64,000 nt of DNA from Paenibacillus sp. FSL R5-0490 (GCF_001956215.1 NZ_MRTQ01000019.1:44570-108569), one strand, 5' to 3'. Positions 47,700-58,116 are shown, numbered from the stretch's first letter. Notes: generated by a model from the letters alone, not told the origin. A program made the numbers and translations.

Positions 47700-49384
47700 T
47701 GTTCAGTTATTAATTCTTCAATTCTCTTGATCGCACCCGGCTCAACTTCTTCAATTGAAGAGGCAGCCTGCTCCAATGCTTTTTTATATTCATAGCTTCT
47801 GAATGAGGCCTCTGCTTCCCTTAATCCATTATCAATAGATGGATAACTGCTTCTGTATCGGTTGCCATATTGGATGACCTTCTCAGCTAGAAGGATCGTC
47901 TCAATCATATCACTCACAGAATCAGCAGCCTTATCAACAGTCAGCACCGCAACTTCAAGATATTGCTGGACCGAGGGAATATTCAATGGTTTTTCATCGA
48001 GCTTAGCCAGCACATTATCTATGCTTTCTTTCGCATCCTGGATCAAATATTTATATTCCTGGGAGACTCCGGGCACGTTGTTTTTGGAAATAAGCCTTAT
48101 TGTTTCTGCCACTTTCTTGCTTAATTCTTTTACTTTTTCCCTTGCAGACATTTCGTCTTTTCGTAAGGCCTGAAGCTTTTCGGCAAAGGCTGTCTGCTCA
48201 TCTGAAATCTCCTCAATGTGTTCCTTGACTTCAGCCAGCTCTTCTCTCAGAAGTGTATGAGGAGTATTTTGGCTGTTAATCTTATGCTCCAGCACTTCGA
48301 ATTTTTTGAACAGCTGGCTTATTTTTTTCTCCAGGTGGATTTGAATTTCAAGATCCTTTTCTGGAACATGATAGCTATTCCGGACAGCAGCTATCTCTGT
48401 CTTTAGCTGGTTGTTCATATCACGGTTATTATATAGCATGGTTCTTGTTGCCTCATCCTGCTGACTTAAGTAATGTCTGGCATGTACTTCCTTTTCGAGC
48501 AGGTCGTATAAATGTTCAATATTATCTTTAATCTCTTCGACCCCTGTTTGAACTTCTTCGATTTGTGCCTGATCAATGGAGCCTGCATATACATTTACTT
48601 GTTCTTCAAGCCTCTCAATTTCTTTATCAATCTGCAGATGATCAAGCAGATATCCCTGCTCCAGCATTTCCTTATATCCGTCTCTCAACTCTTCCAGCTC
48701 GGAAGGGATCTTGGATTGACAGTCAACCATCAGGCTTGGGATAGCTTCCATTTTGGCTTGAGAATCCTCTATCAGCGCTTTGATTATAAGAAGGATTTCA
48801 CGTGCTTCAAGGTAATTGCCCTTTTCGGTTTTGTCATCGAATTCTTCAAATTTTGCCAAAGCTTCATCCAGCTGTTCTTCAAGAATTTTTTCAGATTTGC
48901 CGAATGTATGGCGGTGTGCAAGGAGAGACTTTTTGCATTGGCGGTACATTTCCTTCAATTCTTCAATTTCCGCTCTATTTTTCTCTTCACTGCCCACCAG
49001 TTCATTCAATTCAGCAAGCAGGTTTTTGATGTTTTCTTCTATCTCAGTTAATCTTTTTTCTATTCTCTGCTGAATTTCCTGGGAATTTTTAAAGCGGTAC
49101 TTATCTATGCTCTCTTCAGCATCAAATAACAATTCTTCCACATCCGGAAGCTGCGATGTAACTATTTCATCCCATTCATTTCTCCAGCGTTCAAATAATT
49201 CCTCTGTCTGCCCTGTCATATTCAGCTTTTTAACTCTAGACATTTCATCTAGAACAGGGCGGTCCGTTATATCCATTTTCCATGTTTCCAGCCTGTCAAT
49301 TTCTTTGTAATGTTTTTTCTTTAAAAAATATCCGGTGAGATATAGGCCTAAAAGAATGACTATAGCTCCAATTATGTATTCCAT
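47696..49384 (-). CDS. ezrA: Septation ring formation regulator EzrA
   Basis: 562 residues: one N-terminal membrane helix (1-22, MEYIIGAIVILLGLYLTGYF), then spectrin-like coiled-coil repeats, and the C-terminal QNR-type patch in QYGNRYRSSYPS. EzrA restrains extra Z-ring assembly and joins the divisome in low-GC Gram-positives. An in-frame extension upstream has no ribosome site; GGGGGC precedes the chosen ATG. The length matches B. subtilis EzrA. Confidence 0.95.
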   Translation of the reverse strand: MEYIIGAIVILLGLYLTGYFLKKKHYKEIDRLETWKMDITDRPVLDEMSRVKKLNMTGQTEELFERWRNEWDEIVTSQLPDVEELLFDAEESIDKYRFKNSQEIQQRIEKRLTEIEENIKNLLAELNELVGSEEKNRAEIEELKEMYRQCKKSLLAHRHTFGKSEKILEEQLDEALAKFEEFDDKTEKGNYLEAREILLIIKALIEDSQAKMEAIPSLMVDCQSKIPSELEELRDGYKEMLEQGYLLDHLQIDKEIERLEEQVNVYAGSIDQAQIEEVQTGVEEIKDNIEHLYDLLEKEVHARHYLSQQDEATRTMLYNNRDMNNQLKTEIAAVRNSYHVPEKDLEIQIHLEKKISQLFKKFEVLEHKINSQNTPHTLLREELAEVKEHIEEISDEQTAFAEKLQALRKDEMSAREKVKELSKKVAETIRLISKNNVPGVSQEYKYLIQDAKESIDNVLAKLDEKPLNIPSVQQYLEVAVLTVDKAADSVSDMIETILLAEKVIQYGNRYRSSYPSIDNGLREAEASFRSYEYKKALEQAASSIEEVEPGAIKRIEELITEQ

Positions 49385-49878
49385 TTTAAAGCCCCCTGTT
49401 CTGTTCCCGAGCCAGTATGTATATGTAAAGTTTTTATTTAATAGTGTGAGGCGTTTCTTTATTTCACATGTTATTTTCAATGCTTTTATGATACCATGTA
49501 AACGACATTTTTTGACTATTTATTTCATTTTTTTATGAATTTCTTCTTTTATATCTCATCTAAAATGCTATTTTCGAAAAATAACTATAGCATCTATAAT
49601 TTTTTTAATGTTTCTTTCAAGGCTCTTTTCGTATAAATTGTTGTTTTTGCCTTTCAATGTTGTCCGTTGATTTCCGCTCCAGGCTGCTCGCTGCAATCAA
49701 CTCAGTAATTAATATATAATATGCAACAGTAAACCGCCTTTTTAATTGAACAATATGAACTGTTCAAATACAAACAATTCGCTTTTTATAAAAGATATCC
49801 TTCTTTATTTAGGAGATATGTTAAAAAGAGACTTGAGTACTGCATCCATTAAACCATTTCAGAAAGGAAGCTCTTCAT
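49385..49878. other. ezrA-hisJ divergent intergenic region
   Basis: About 490 noncoding, AT-rich bases. Two items stand out. TTGATTTCCGCTCCAGGC at about 49669-49687 matches, from memory, the start of a common Bacillus extragenic repeat and appears truncated. TTGAACA/TGTTCAA (49746-49752 / 49761-49767) is a perfect 7-bp inverted repeat that could be an operator. No gene is supported. Confidence 0.45.
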
Positions 49879-50673
49879 ATGCTAAAAGACGGCCACATTC
49901 ACACACCCTATTGCCCGCACGGGACAAAGGATTCATTGGAAAATTATGTTGAAAAAGCAATAAGTCTGGGTTTTAAGGAGATTTCTTTTACTGAACATGC
50001 TCCGCTCCCTGATGGCTTTGAGGACCCGGCACCTGCCCGGGACAGTGCGATGCGCAAGGAGAATCTTGAAAAATATTTTACTGATATTTCAAGAATAAAA
50101 GCAGATTATCAAGGAAAAATCAGGATTAATGCGGGACTTGAAGTGGATTACATTGAAGGCTTTGAACGGGAGATTAAAGAATTCCTCGATAAAAATGGAA
50201 AATACATGGATGATTCTATTTTATCTGTACATTTTCTAAAACATGGCAGCCGCTACGAATGCGTGGACTACAGCCCGGATGTTTTTGCAAAGATGATCGA
50301 AGAATATGGTTCTATTGATGCAGTTTATATGAATTATTTCCGCACCTTGCTTTTATCTATAAAAGCAGATTTGGGACCGTTTAAACCAAAAAGAATTGGG
50401 CATATCACCCTGGTGAAAAAATTTCAAAAAAAATATCCCGCTGATCGGGAATTTAGAGAGGAAATAAACCAAATACTTGATGAGGTTCATACCCATGGCT
50501 ATGAACTCGACTATAATGGAGCCGGTTTCGCCAAGCCTTTATGCAAGGATTCCTATCCTCCGGACTGGGCTGCTGCAGCAGCGGCCCAAAAAGGCATTAC
50601 ACTGGTATATGGATCCGATTCTCATCAGGCAAAGGAAATGGGTCAGGGCCTTGATAGAATGAAACACCTTTAG
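49879..50673 (+). CDS. hisJ: Histidinol-phosphatase HisJ (PHP family)
   Basis: 264 residues; dephosphorylates histidinol phosphate in histidine synthesis. PHP metal motif DGHIHTPYCPHG at the N-terminus, later EISFTEHAPLPDGF, SVHFL and a C-terminal GSDSHQAKEMGQG. AAAGGAAG precedes the ATG. The gene stands alone, away from the his operon, as in Bacillus. Its stop overlaps the end of refZ on the other strand. Confidence 0.93.
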   Translation: MLKDGHIHTPYCPHGTKDSLENYVEKAISLGFKEISFTEHAPLPDGFEDPAPARDSAMRKENLEKYFTDISRIKADYQGKIRINAGLEVDYIEGFEREIKEFLDKNGKYMDDSILSVHFLKHGSRYECVDYSPDVFAKMIEEYGSIDAVYMNYFRTLLLSIKADLGPFKPKRIGHITLVKKFQKKYPADREFREEINQILDEVHTHGYELDYNGAGFAKPLCKDSYPPDWAAAAAAQKGITLVYGSDSHQAKEMGQGLDRMKHL

Positions 50674-51299
50674 AGTACAGCAGCATATGATTTTCCGGCA
50701 TGATTGCACAGGACTCCATCAACCCAGTTGAAGATCTCTTTCGTATATTTGTCAGCGAAATATTTTTCATGAGGAAATACATGCAGAACTTCAGACATAT
50801 AATGTGTGTTCAGAAATGGCATGGACAGGAGTCCTTTCAGCTGGATAATCATATAATTGGCTGAATGGTTACGGAACTCTTTTGTTTTCATGCCCCTTTC
50901 GAGCACCTTGCCAAAATAAAACTTTTCCTTTGCTAAATAAGTGGACATGATTTCTCTTACCACCTGTGAATCTATTGAAATTTCCCTGAGTATCAATCTT
51001 GTTAAATGGCTATGCTCAAATTGATAAACCATGATGTTTTGCGCCATTTTTTTCAGGCTCAGAGCCGCTCCCTGCTCAAGAAATGAAAACCCCTTCTCTA
51101 TCTCCTGAATATACCCTTCGAAAAAAGCAGTAAAGCAATATTCAAGCAGCCCGTGTTTGTTATCGAAATAGTATGCGATATTCGCTGGATTCGTCTGAGC
51201 TTTGCCTGCAATATCACGGATGGAAGTCCCAGAAAAACCCTTCGTATTAAATAAGGAGATAGCGGCAGACACAATTGCCTCTTTTGAATTTTTCTTCAA
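50670..51299 (-). CDS. refZ: TetR-family division/forespore chromosome-capture regulator RefZ (YttP)
   Basis: 209 residues: N-terminal TetR helix-turn-helix (SLFNTKGFSGTSIRDIAGKA) and a helical C-terminal domain. In B. subtilis RefZ binds sites near oriC and helps position the septum and trap the chromosome arm at sporulation. The start TTG (MKKNSKEAIVSAA) aligns with the family and has GAGG upstream; the longer frame adds 27 unlikely residues. Convergent four-base overlap with hisJ. Confidence 0.88.
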   Translation of the reverse strand: MKKNSKEAIVSAAISLFNTKGFSGTSIRDIAGKAQTNPANIAYYFDNKHGLLEYCFTAFFEGYIQEIEKGFSFLEQGAALSLKKMAQNIMVYQFEHSHLTRLILREISIDSQVVREIMSTYLAKEKFYFGKVLERGMKTKEFRNHSANYMIIQLKGLLSMPFLNTHYMSEVLHVFPHEKYFADKYTKEIFNWVDGVLCNHAGKSYAAVL

Positions 51300-51489
51300 A
51301 GTTCCCGCCTCACTTTCTTTTGTAAAGTTTCTGTCCAAACACGCGAATTCATAAACGGATTTGTTGTGATAATTAAACATTCTTGCTAAAATCGTCTTAT
51401 CCTTTATAAAGTTCTCGACAATGTCCTTCTAATTTCCTGTTCATCTTCCAGGAAATTCATATATCTTTGAGAAAGCAAGGTGATTTGTG

Positions 51490-51969
51490 ATGTTTAGTGT
51501 CGAATCATACAAGGGAACCCGTGAAGAAAATTATCAATTATTGATTAAACAGCTCTCTGCTCTTCTTGAAGGAGAAACGAACAGCATTGCCAATTTAAGT
51601 AACGCATCAGCACTTCTAAATCAATTTCTGGAACGTACAAACTGGGTAGGGTTTTATCTGATGGAAGAAGGCGAGCTTGTTCTCGGGCCATTTCAGGGTC
51701 TGCCTGCATGTGTGAGAATCCCCCTTGGCAAGGGCGTGTGCGGAACAGCCGCGAAGCAATTGGTAACTGTCCGTGTTGAAGATGTCCAACAATTCCCTGG
51801 ACATATCGCCTGTGACGCTGCTTCACTGTCCGAAATCGTTATTCCGCTTATCAAAGATGGCAAGCTTCTCGGTGTGCTGGATATTGATTCCCCGGAAAAA
51901 AACCGTTTTGATGAACTTGACCAAAAATACCTGGAACAATTCTCAGAGGTACTTGTATCCTTCCTGTAA
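51490..51969 (+). CDS. ytsP: GAF-domain free methionine-(R)-sulfoxide reductase (YtsP)
   Basis: 159 residues, a single GAF domain. The three conserved cysteines of the fRMsr family are present: PACVRIPLGKGVCGTAAKQ (two Cys ten apart) and FPGHIACDAAS. It reduces free methionine-R-sulfoxide. AAGGTG lies seven bases before the ATG. Convergent with the methionine gamma-lyase gene and divergent from refZ. Confidence 0.9.
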   Translation: MFSVESYKGTREENYQLLIKQLSALLEGETNSIANLSNASALLNQFLERTNWVGFYLMEEGELVLGPFQGLPACVRIPLGKGVCGTAAKQLVTVRVEDVQQFPGHIACDAASLSEIVIPLIKDGKLLGVLDIDSPEKNRFDELDQKYLEQFSEVLVSFL

Positions 51970-51976
51970 AAGATTT

Positions 51977-52018
51977 CAAAAAAGAGATGGCCATTTAAAA
52001 ACGGCCATCTCTTTTTTA
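51977..52018. terminator. Bidirectional terminator between ytsP and the gamma-lyase gene
   Basis: AAAGAGATGGCC/GGCCATCTCTTT with A-run left and TTTTTT right. Confidence 0.9.
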
Positions 52019-53206
52019 TCAGACTTCTTCAAGAGCCTGGGACAGATCATCCCTGATATCTTCCCATGATTCGAGGCCGACTGAAAGCCTCAGCAGTGTA
52101 TCTTCAATGCCCATTTTCTCACGGAATTCTTTTGGAACAACTGCATGCGTCATAGTTGCAGGGTGCTGAATTAATGTCTCTGCATCTCCAAGGCTCACGG
52201 CAATTTTTATTAGATTCAGCCTGTTCATAAATTCCTGAGCAGTCTCTTTATCTCCTTTTAGAGTAAAGGAAATCATACCACCCGGCTTCCTCATTTGTTT
52301 TTGTGCTATTTCAAAATCTGCATTACTGCTGTCTCCTGGAAAATAAACTTTTTCCACTTTTGGATGCGCCAATAAGTATGATGCAAGCTGTTCGGCATTA
52401 TCACAGTGCCTGTCAAGTCTGACTGCAAGTGTTTTCAATCCGCGGAGCAGCAGCCAGGCATCAAAAGGTGAAATAATGCCCCCAATGTCTTTTTGTGTAG
52501 TCATCCTTACTTCATTCAAGAATTCCTTGCTGCCAATAACAAGGCCGGCAATTACGTCACCATGACCCCCGATGTATTTTGTCGCACTATGAATGACAAT
52601 ATCGCATCCCAGCTCAATCGGATTCTGTAAATATGGAGAACAGAAAGTATTATCAACCACAACTGGAATTCCTTTCTCCCTTCCTACTTCTGCAACCATC
52701 TTCAAATCCACCAATTTCATTGTTGGATTTATCGGGGTTTCAACATATATACAGACAGTCTCAGGCTTTATTTGATCAAGCAGCTGCTGCTTTGATTCCA
52801 TAGCTGAATAATCATGGCTGATTTTATATTTTTCCTCCATCATCTCCAGAAGTCCAAATGTACAACCATACACTCCCTGGGAACATAAGATATGATCACC
52901 TGTTTTCGTTAAAGCAAACAGAACAGCTGAAACCGCGGCCATGCCCGAACCAAAAGCAAGGGCAGCTTCTCCCTTTTCGAGAGCGGCCATTCTTTCTTCC
53001 AGCATCTTTACTGTTGGATTGCCCAGACGGGAATAAATATAGCCTTCTTCTTCACCGGCAAAACGCTTTTCCCCTTGCTGTGCTGTCTCAAAAGTAAAAG
53101 TTGACGTCTGAAAAATAGGCGGCGCCAGGCTTCCCTTGAAGCTTTCTGCATCGTATCCTTCATGGATGACCTGCGTCTCGAAGTTAAACCGATGATTTCT
53201 ATCCAT
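52019..53206 (-). CDS. Methionine gamma-lyase (trans-sulfuration family PLP enzyme)
   Basis: 395 residues of the Cys/Met metabolism PLP family: YSRLGNPTVKMLEERMA, AFGSGMAAVSAV, PLP-lysine in IHSATKYIGGHGDV. VYGCTFGLL carries the Cys that distinguishes methionine gamma-lyases from cystathionine lyases/synthases, so cleavage of methionine to methanethiol, 2-oxobutyrate and ammonium is likely. A cre-like site in the leader indicates carbon control. I do not recall this gene at this place in B. subtilis. Confidence 0.82.
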   Translation of the reverse strand: MDRNHRFNFETQVIHEGYDAESFKGSLAPPIFQTSTFTFETAQQGEKRFAGEEEGYIYSRLGNPTVKMLEERMAALEKGEAALAFGSGMAAVSAVLFALTKTGDHILCSQGVYGCTFGLLEMMEEKYKISHDYSAMESKQQLLDQIKPETVCIYVETPINPTMKLVDLKMVAEVGREKGIPVVVDNTFCSPYLQNPIELGCDIVIHSATKYIGGHGDVIAGLVIGSKEFLNEVRMTTQKDIGGIISPFDAWLLLRGLKTLAVRLDRHCDNAEQLASYLLAHPKVEKVYFPGDSSNADFEIAQKQMRKPGGMISFTLKGDKETAQEFMNRLNLIKIAVSLGDAETLIQHPATMTHAVVPKEFREKMGIEDTLLRLSVGLESWEDIRDDLSQALEEV

Positions 53207-53224
53207 TATAACTCTCCCCTTCGC

Positions 53225-53238
53225 TGAAAACGCTTACA
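53225..53238 (-). promoter_or_regulatory. cre site before the methionine gamma-lyase gene
   Basis: TGAAAACGCTTACA (plus-strand reading) matches the CcpA cre consensus at all 14 positions. It lies 19 bases before the start codon and just after a possible -10 (TATTAT, about 53253-53260), a position suited to repression. Confidence 0.7.
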
Positions 53239-53310
53239 TTATTTGCTATAATAAGCTCCTCTTTCAGCATATGATAATTGCATATTTTTTGAAAGTAATT
53301 TGTTTTGGAA

Positions 53311-53347
53311 AAATATTAATAAAGACTGCCTCTTAATAAGGCAGTCC
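53311..53347 (-). terminator. Terminator after dgcP
   Basis: Minus strand GACTGCCT/AGGCAGTC followed by TTTATTAATATTTTT. Confidence 0.75.
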
Positions 53348-53348
53348 C

Positions 53349-55217
53349 CTATATAAATGAATCTGCTGCCGACTCAAGTACCACTTTATTTTTACCTGTA
53401 TTCTTGGCAGTATATAAAGCCCTGTCAGCCCGCTTAAAAAGCGCAGCATATGAATCTTTATTTCCCCTGCTCCAATGCGAAACTCCGCAAGAAATAGTTA
53501 CTTTGGGATCTGTAATCTGGCATACCTTTCTGACAAGCCGCTCAGCAATAAGCGCACCCGCTGACAATGATACACCGGGCAGGTAAAGAGCCAGCTCCTC
53601 ACCGCCCCATCTTGCTCCTATATCAGTGCCGCGAATATTGCTGTTAATTAAATTGGCGACTTGAATAATGATTTCATCGCCTACCTGATGTCCGTATGTA
53701 TCATTTATCAATTTAAAATCATCTATATCAACCAGCATAAAGGTTCCTTCATGATCTTCATTCATGGACTGATGTATGCGATCATCCAGATAGCTTCGTG
53801 AATAAAGCTTTGTTAAGTGATCCGTTACAACCATCTTTTCGAGCTCTTCTCTTAGCATTGAATTGGTAAAGGCAAGGGTGGAATGATGAATCAATGATTG
53901 CAGCAGCTTGAATGTTTCAAATGAAAAATGATAAGGAGAACTGTGCAGGACAAGCGCAAATCCCTTTAATACTCCAGACTGGGTCATCGGTACCGCCATA
54001 ATGGATTTAAAGCAGCCCGCCGCACCCTCGGACTGTAAAGAAAAATCTCCAATAAAAAGAGACTCTTTCTCCCTGATGATCTTTTCCTTCATATACTGGA
54101 TATAGCTTTCTGCCTCTTTTGTATGAAAAAACTCAGTACTGCCCTGAATAATATTCACATCAGAAGCATCAGCAGATATCAGGATGAAACCGGCTTCTTC
54201 AGCATCAAAGGACTGCATAATCTGATCTGACATAAAGTTCATCGTTTCTGTAAGGCGCAAATTCGAGTTCAGGCGATGGGATGTTTCATTAATTAATTGA
54301 AGATCCGCTATAAGCCGCTTGGATTGCTGGTAAAGCTGTGCATTCTCCAGGGCACTGCCTGCAGTATTGGCCAGAAGAGTTATAAATTCAATTTCATTTT
54401 TAGGGAATATGATGGTATTAGGTGCAATAACCTGAAGCACGCCATAAACCCCCTGTTTCCCTTTTAAGGGAGCATACAGAATAGAGCGAACCTCCTGCAG
54501 GGAATCTTCAAATTGAACAGCCCCCGTGACATAAGCCTGCATGGCCGCGATGTTTTCGCTGTCATATTCAAGATCTCTAATAGGCAGATCACCATGATTA
54601 TTATTATCCTGGGACAGCAGAAGATAATAGGTAAAAGTGGGGTACATTTCCTGGAGAGTAAAGATAATTTCCCCCAGCACCATATCCATATCCATTGAAG
54701 AATGGAATTTCTCAGTAACGCGGTACAGCTGTTTGTAGCGTTTCTCTTCAGAAGCAATTTTGGCCATACCCTGAGCTTTATCAAGAAATTGCCCGCATTC
54801 TTCGCTAAGTTCCTGAAAAACTTTTTCTGGATAAGTGTGAAAACAGCCTGATGACCCTGTTAGAATCATACAGCCCAGCAGCTGGTTTCCTTTTACAAGA
54901 GGAATCATGATTTGTTCCTCCGTAACCTCCGTGTCTAACCTTTGGAACTCTCTGTTTGTTTTAGCCCATCTTTTTAAATCACCTGAAAACCGACGTGAAT
55001 CCAAAGCATCCGGATTTGTGGAAGCTTCTGCAAAAAACTCCTGCTTCCATTTATTAAAAACGCAGAGGGTTATTTCATCCGCTTCGGTAAGGGCCTGAAT
55101 GGCAGAAAGCATTTCATTCAGTAATTTTTCATAATGAAAGAAACCGTTCTCCGTATCGATAATATCAAAAAAGCGGCTTTTTATATTAAGTATGATTTGA
55201 CGTTCAAGTGTATCCAT
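53349..55217 (-). CDS. dgcP: GAF-GGDEF diguanylate cyclase DgcP (YtrP)
   Basis: 622 residues: two or three GAF-like sensory segments (about 20-450) and a C-terminal GGDEF domain that makes cyclic di-GMP. The active site reads GGEEL in RWGGEELALYLP, an allowed variant, and RGTD five residues earlier forms an inhibitory RxxD I-site. No membrane helix, so cytoplasmic. The start is placed at MDTLERQIILNIK (GGTGAT upstream); an alternative in-frame start lies six codons earlier. B. subtilis DgcP sits in the same place. Confidence 0.9.
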   Translation of the reverse strand: MDTLERQIILNIKSRFFDIIDTENGFFHYEKLLNEMLSAIQALTEADEITLCVFNKWKQEFFAEASTNPDALDSRRFSGDLKRWAKTNREFQRLDTEVTEEQIMIPLVKGNQLLGCMILTGSSGCFHTYPEKVFQELSEECGQFLDKAQGMAKIASEEKRYKQLYRVTEKFHSSMDMDMVLGEIIFTLQEMYPTFTYYLLLSQDNNNHGDLPIRDLEYDSENIAAMQAYVTGAVQFEDSLQEVRSILYAPLKGKQGVYGVLQVIAPNTIIFPKNEIEFITLLANTAGSALENAQLYQQSKRLIADLQLINETSHRLNSNLRLTETMNFMSDQIMQSFDAEEAGFILISADASDVNIIQGSTEFFHTKEAESYIQYMKEKIIREKESLFIGDFSLQSEGAAGCFKSIMAVPMTQSGVLKGFALVLHSSPYHFSFETFKLLQSLIHHSTLAFTNSMLREELEKMVVTDHLTKLYSRSYLDDRIHQSMNEDHEGTFMLVDIDDFKLINDTYGHQVGDEIIIQVANLINSNIRGTDIGARWGGEELALYLPGVSLSAGALIAERLVRKVCQITDPKVTISCGVSHWSRGNKDSYAALFKRADRALYTAKNTGKNKVVLESAADSFI

Positions 55218-55486
55218 CTTCTTATCACCCATCAAATGTCTCAGATCATGAATCTTTAAACCAATAAGGTATATTATAACGGACCAAAATTAATAATCCC
55301 GGTAAAAATGTGGCTATTTCGTTTCAATTCGGTTTTTAGCAGGATAGTAATCTGCCAAATTTTTCTTTATTATATCACAGTTTCGAAGAGACTCCTGCAA
55401 GTTTTGTGAAATATGGTTTAGAAAAAAACTTTGCCATATAATGAGTACATGTTTTAAATCAAAAGAAGTAAAAAATAAAGATAACC

Positions 55487-55516
55487 TTGACTTTTATCCT
55501 CTGAAAATTATATAAT
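55487..55516 (+). promoter_or_regulatory. Sigma-A promoter of rpsD
   Basis: TTGACT (55487-55492), 18-base spacer, TATAAT (55511-55516): strong promoter about 230 bases before rpsD. The remaining 55.22-55.48 kb holds nothing I can name. Confidence 0.8.
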
Positions 55517-55522
55517 ACTCCT

Positions 55523-55735
55523 TGTGTAAAATATTGCAGCCTATGTGAGCACCTTGATGTACTCATTTTGTTCCTCAACCAGCTTCAGTCGCCTTTGGTG
55601 ACTTATATGTTTCTGGGGATGGGGTACTGTGTAACCCTCTGCTGCTAGGGCGAAGGTACATGAAAACAAAATGAACATGATTGTTGTGCGCATCTGTTTC
55701 TGTTTTTATTTTACCCAAATAAAAACACAAAAGGA
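55523..55735 (+). ncRNA. rpsD 5' leader, probable S4 autoregulatory RNA
   Basis: About 210 transcribed but untranslated bases. They contain several short complementary segments (for example CAGTCGCC/GGTGACT at about 55587-55605, GTACTC and GGGTAC-type repeats, and TTCATTTTGTT near both ends). In B. subtilis the S4 protein represses its own rpsD by binding a pseudoknotted leader; length and place agree. I could not confirm the exact pseudoknot by eye. Confidence 0.6.
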
Positions 55736-55745
55736 GGAGTCTTAA

Positions 55746-56348
55746 ATGGCTCGTTATACTGGTCCAAGCTGGAAATTATCCCGTCGTCTTGGAATCTCTC
55801 TAAGCGGTACTGGAAAAGAATTAGAAAAGCGTCCTTACGCTCCTGGACAACATGGTCCAAACCAGCGCAAAAAAATCTCTGAATACGGATTACAATTGCA
55901 GGAGAAGCAAAAGCTTCGTCACATGTACGGAGTAAATGAGCGTCAATTCCGCAATTTATTCGATAAAGCCGGCAAAATGCCTGGTAAGCACGGTGAAAAC
56001 TTCATGATTCTTCTTGAATCACGTCTTGATAACGTTGTTTACCGTTTGGGTCTTGCACGCACTCGCCGTCAAGCTCGCCAGCTAGTTAACCACGGTCACA
56101 TCATGGTTGATGGATCTCGTGTTGATATCCCATCATACCGCGTAGCACCTGGTCAAACAATTACACTTCGCGAAAAATCTCGCAGCCTTGACATCGTTAA
56201 AGAAGCAATCGAAGTTAACAACTTCGTACCTGACTTCGTATCTTTCGATGCAGACAAGCTAGAAGGAACTTTCACTCGTATGCCTGAGCGTTCTGAACTT
56301 CCAGCTGAAATCAACGAATCTCTAATCGTTGAATTCTACTCTCGTTAA
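55746..56348 (+). CDS. rpsD: 30S ribosomal protein S4
   Basis: 200 residues; primary 16S rRNA-binding protein of the small subunit. [20 protein letters not shown] start, the S4 RNA-binding domain in [20 protein letters not shown] and [20 protein letters not shown]. It lacks the CxxC zinc motif found in some S4 versions. AAAGGAGGAG precedes the ATG. Codon use is the strong, biased kind of highly expressed genes. Confidence 0.98.
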   Translation: MARYTGPSWKLSRRLGISLSGTGKELEKRPYAPGQHGPNQRKKISEYGLQLQEKQKLRHMYGVNERQFRNLFDKAGKMPGKHGENFMILLESRLDNVVYRLGLARTRRQARQLVNHGHIMVDGSRVDIPSYRVAPGQTITLREKSRSLDIVKEAIEVNNFVPDFVSFDADKLEGTFTRMPERSELPAEINESLIVEFYSR

Positions 56349-56355
56349 TAATATT

Positions 56356-56388
56356 AAAACTGCCGATGCATTTCGGCAGTTTTTTTGT
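56356..56388 (+). terminator. Terminator after rpsD
   Basis: AAACTGCCGA/TTCGGCAGTTT followed by TTTTTT. Confidence 0.9.
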
Positions 56389-56492
56389 TATATCTCTGGA
56401 TTAACTAACTACCTTTTTCCTCCCTCAACCCTTATTTTTCCATTAATCAACAGGATCAGCTATCTGTCCCCTATTTTTGATTCAATTCTGTA

Positions 56493-56525
56493 TAAATAAA
56501 GCCCTCCTTCACAGGAGGACTTTTG
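56493..56525 (-). terminator. Terminator after tyrS
   Basis: Minus strand AGTCCTCCT/AGGAGGGCT followed by TTATTTAT. Confidence 0.7.
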
Positions 56526-56529
56526 ATTT

Positions 56530-57804
<1,275 letters not shown>

Positions 57805-57837
57805 TCAACAGTTATTTTCAAGGCATTGAAGGTTTTA

Positions 57838-58110
57838 ACCATACAAAAAGCGCCCCTGCAATTATGCAGGGACGCATGATCATTTGCGCGGTACCACCCA
57901 GATTGAGGACAAATGTCCTCCACTCTTTCAGAATAACGGATAATTCCGTCCACTGCTATAACTGCTGTGCAGGTTGACAGTGAAAGCTCAGGGAGGTAAT
58001 TCATCCTTCTATTTGTACCGGCTCGCAGCAAACGCCGGCTTTCTGAAACAGGGATAGAAGCATTACTGGATTCCCATCAATGCCTGTAAAATATTTAACG
58101 TCTAAGATAG
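57838..58110 (-). ncRNA. Tyrosine T-box leader of tyrS
   Basis: The minus-strand leader contains the T-box core GGGTGGTACCGCG (TGGTACCGCG at 57887-57896), the tRNA acceptor-pairing bulge of the antiterminator. A candidate specifier UAC (Tyr) stands in GAATTACC at 57996-57998 of Stem I. The leader ends with a terminator GCGTCCCTGCA/TGCAGGGGCGC + TTTTT (57845-57875). Uncharged tRNA-Tyr would favour read-through into tyrS. Confidence 0.92.
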
Positions 58111-58116
58111 AATATT

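Noticed and set aside
49746..49952. 68-codon frame overlapping the start of hisJ
   Set aside because: It overlaps hisJ out of frame, lacks a ribosome site and is unlike any protein.
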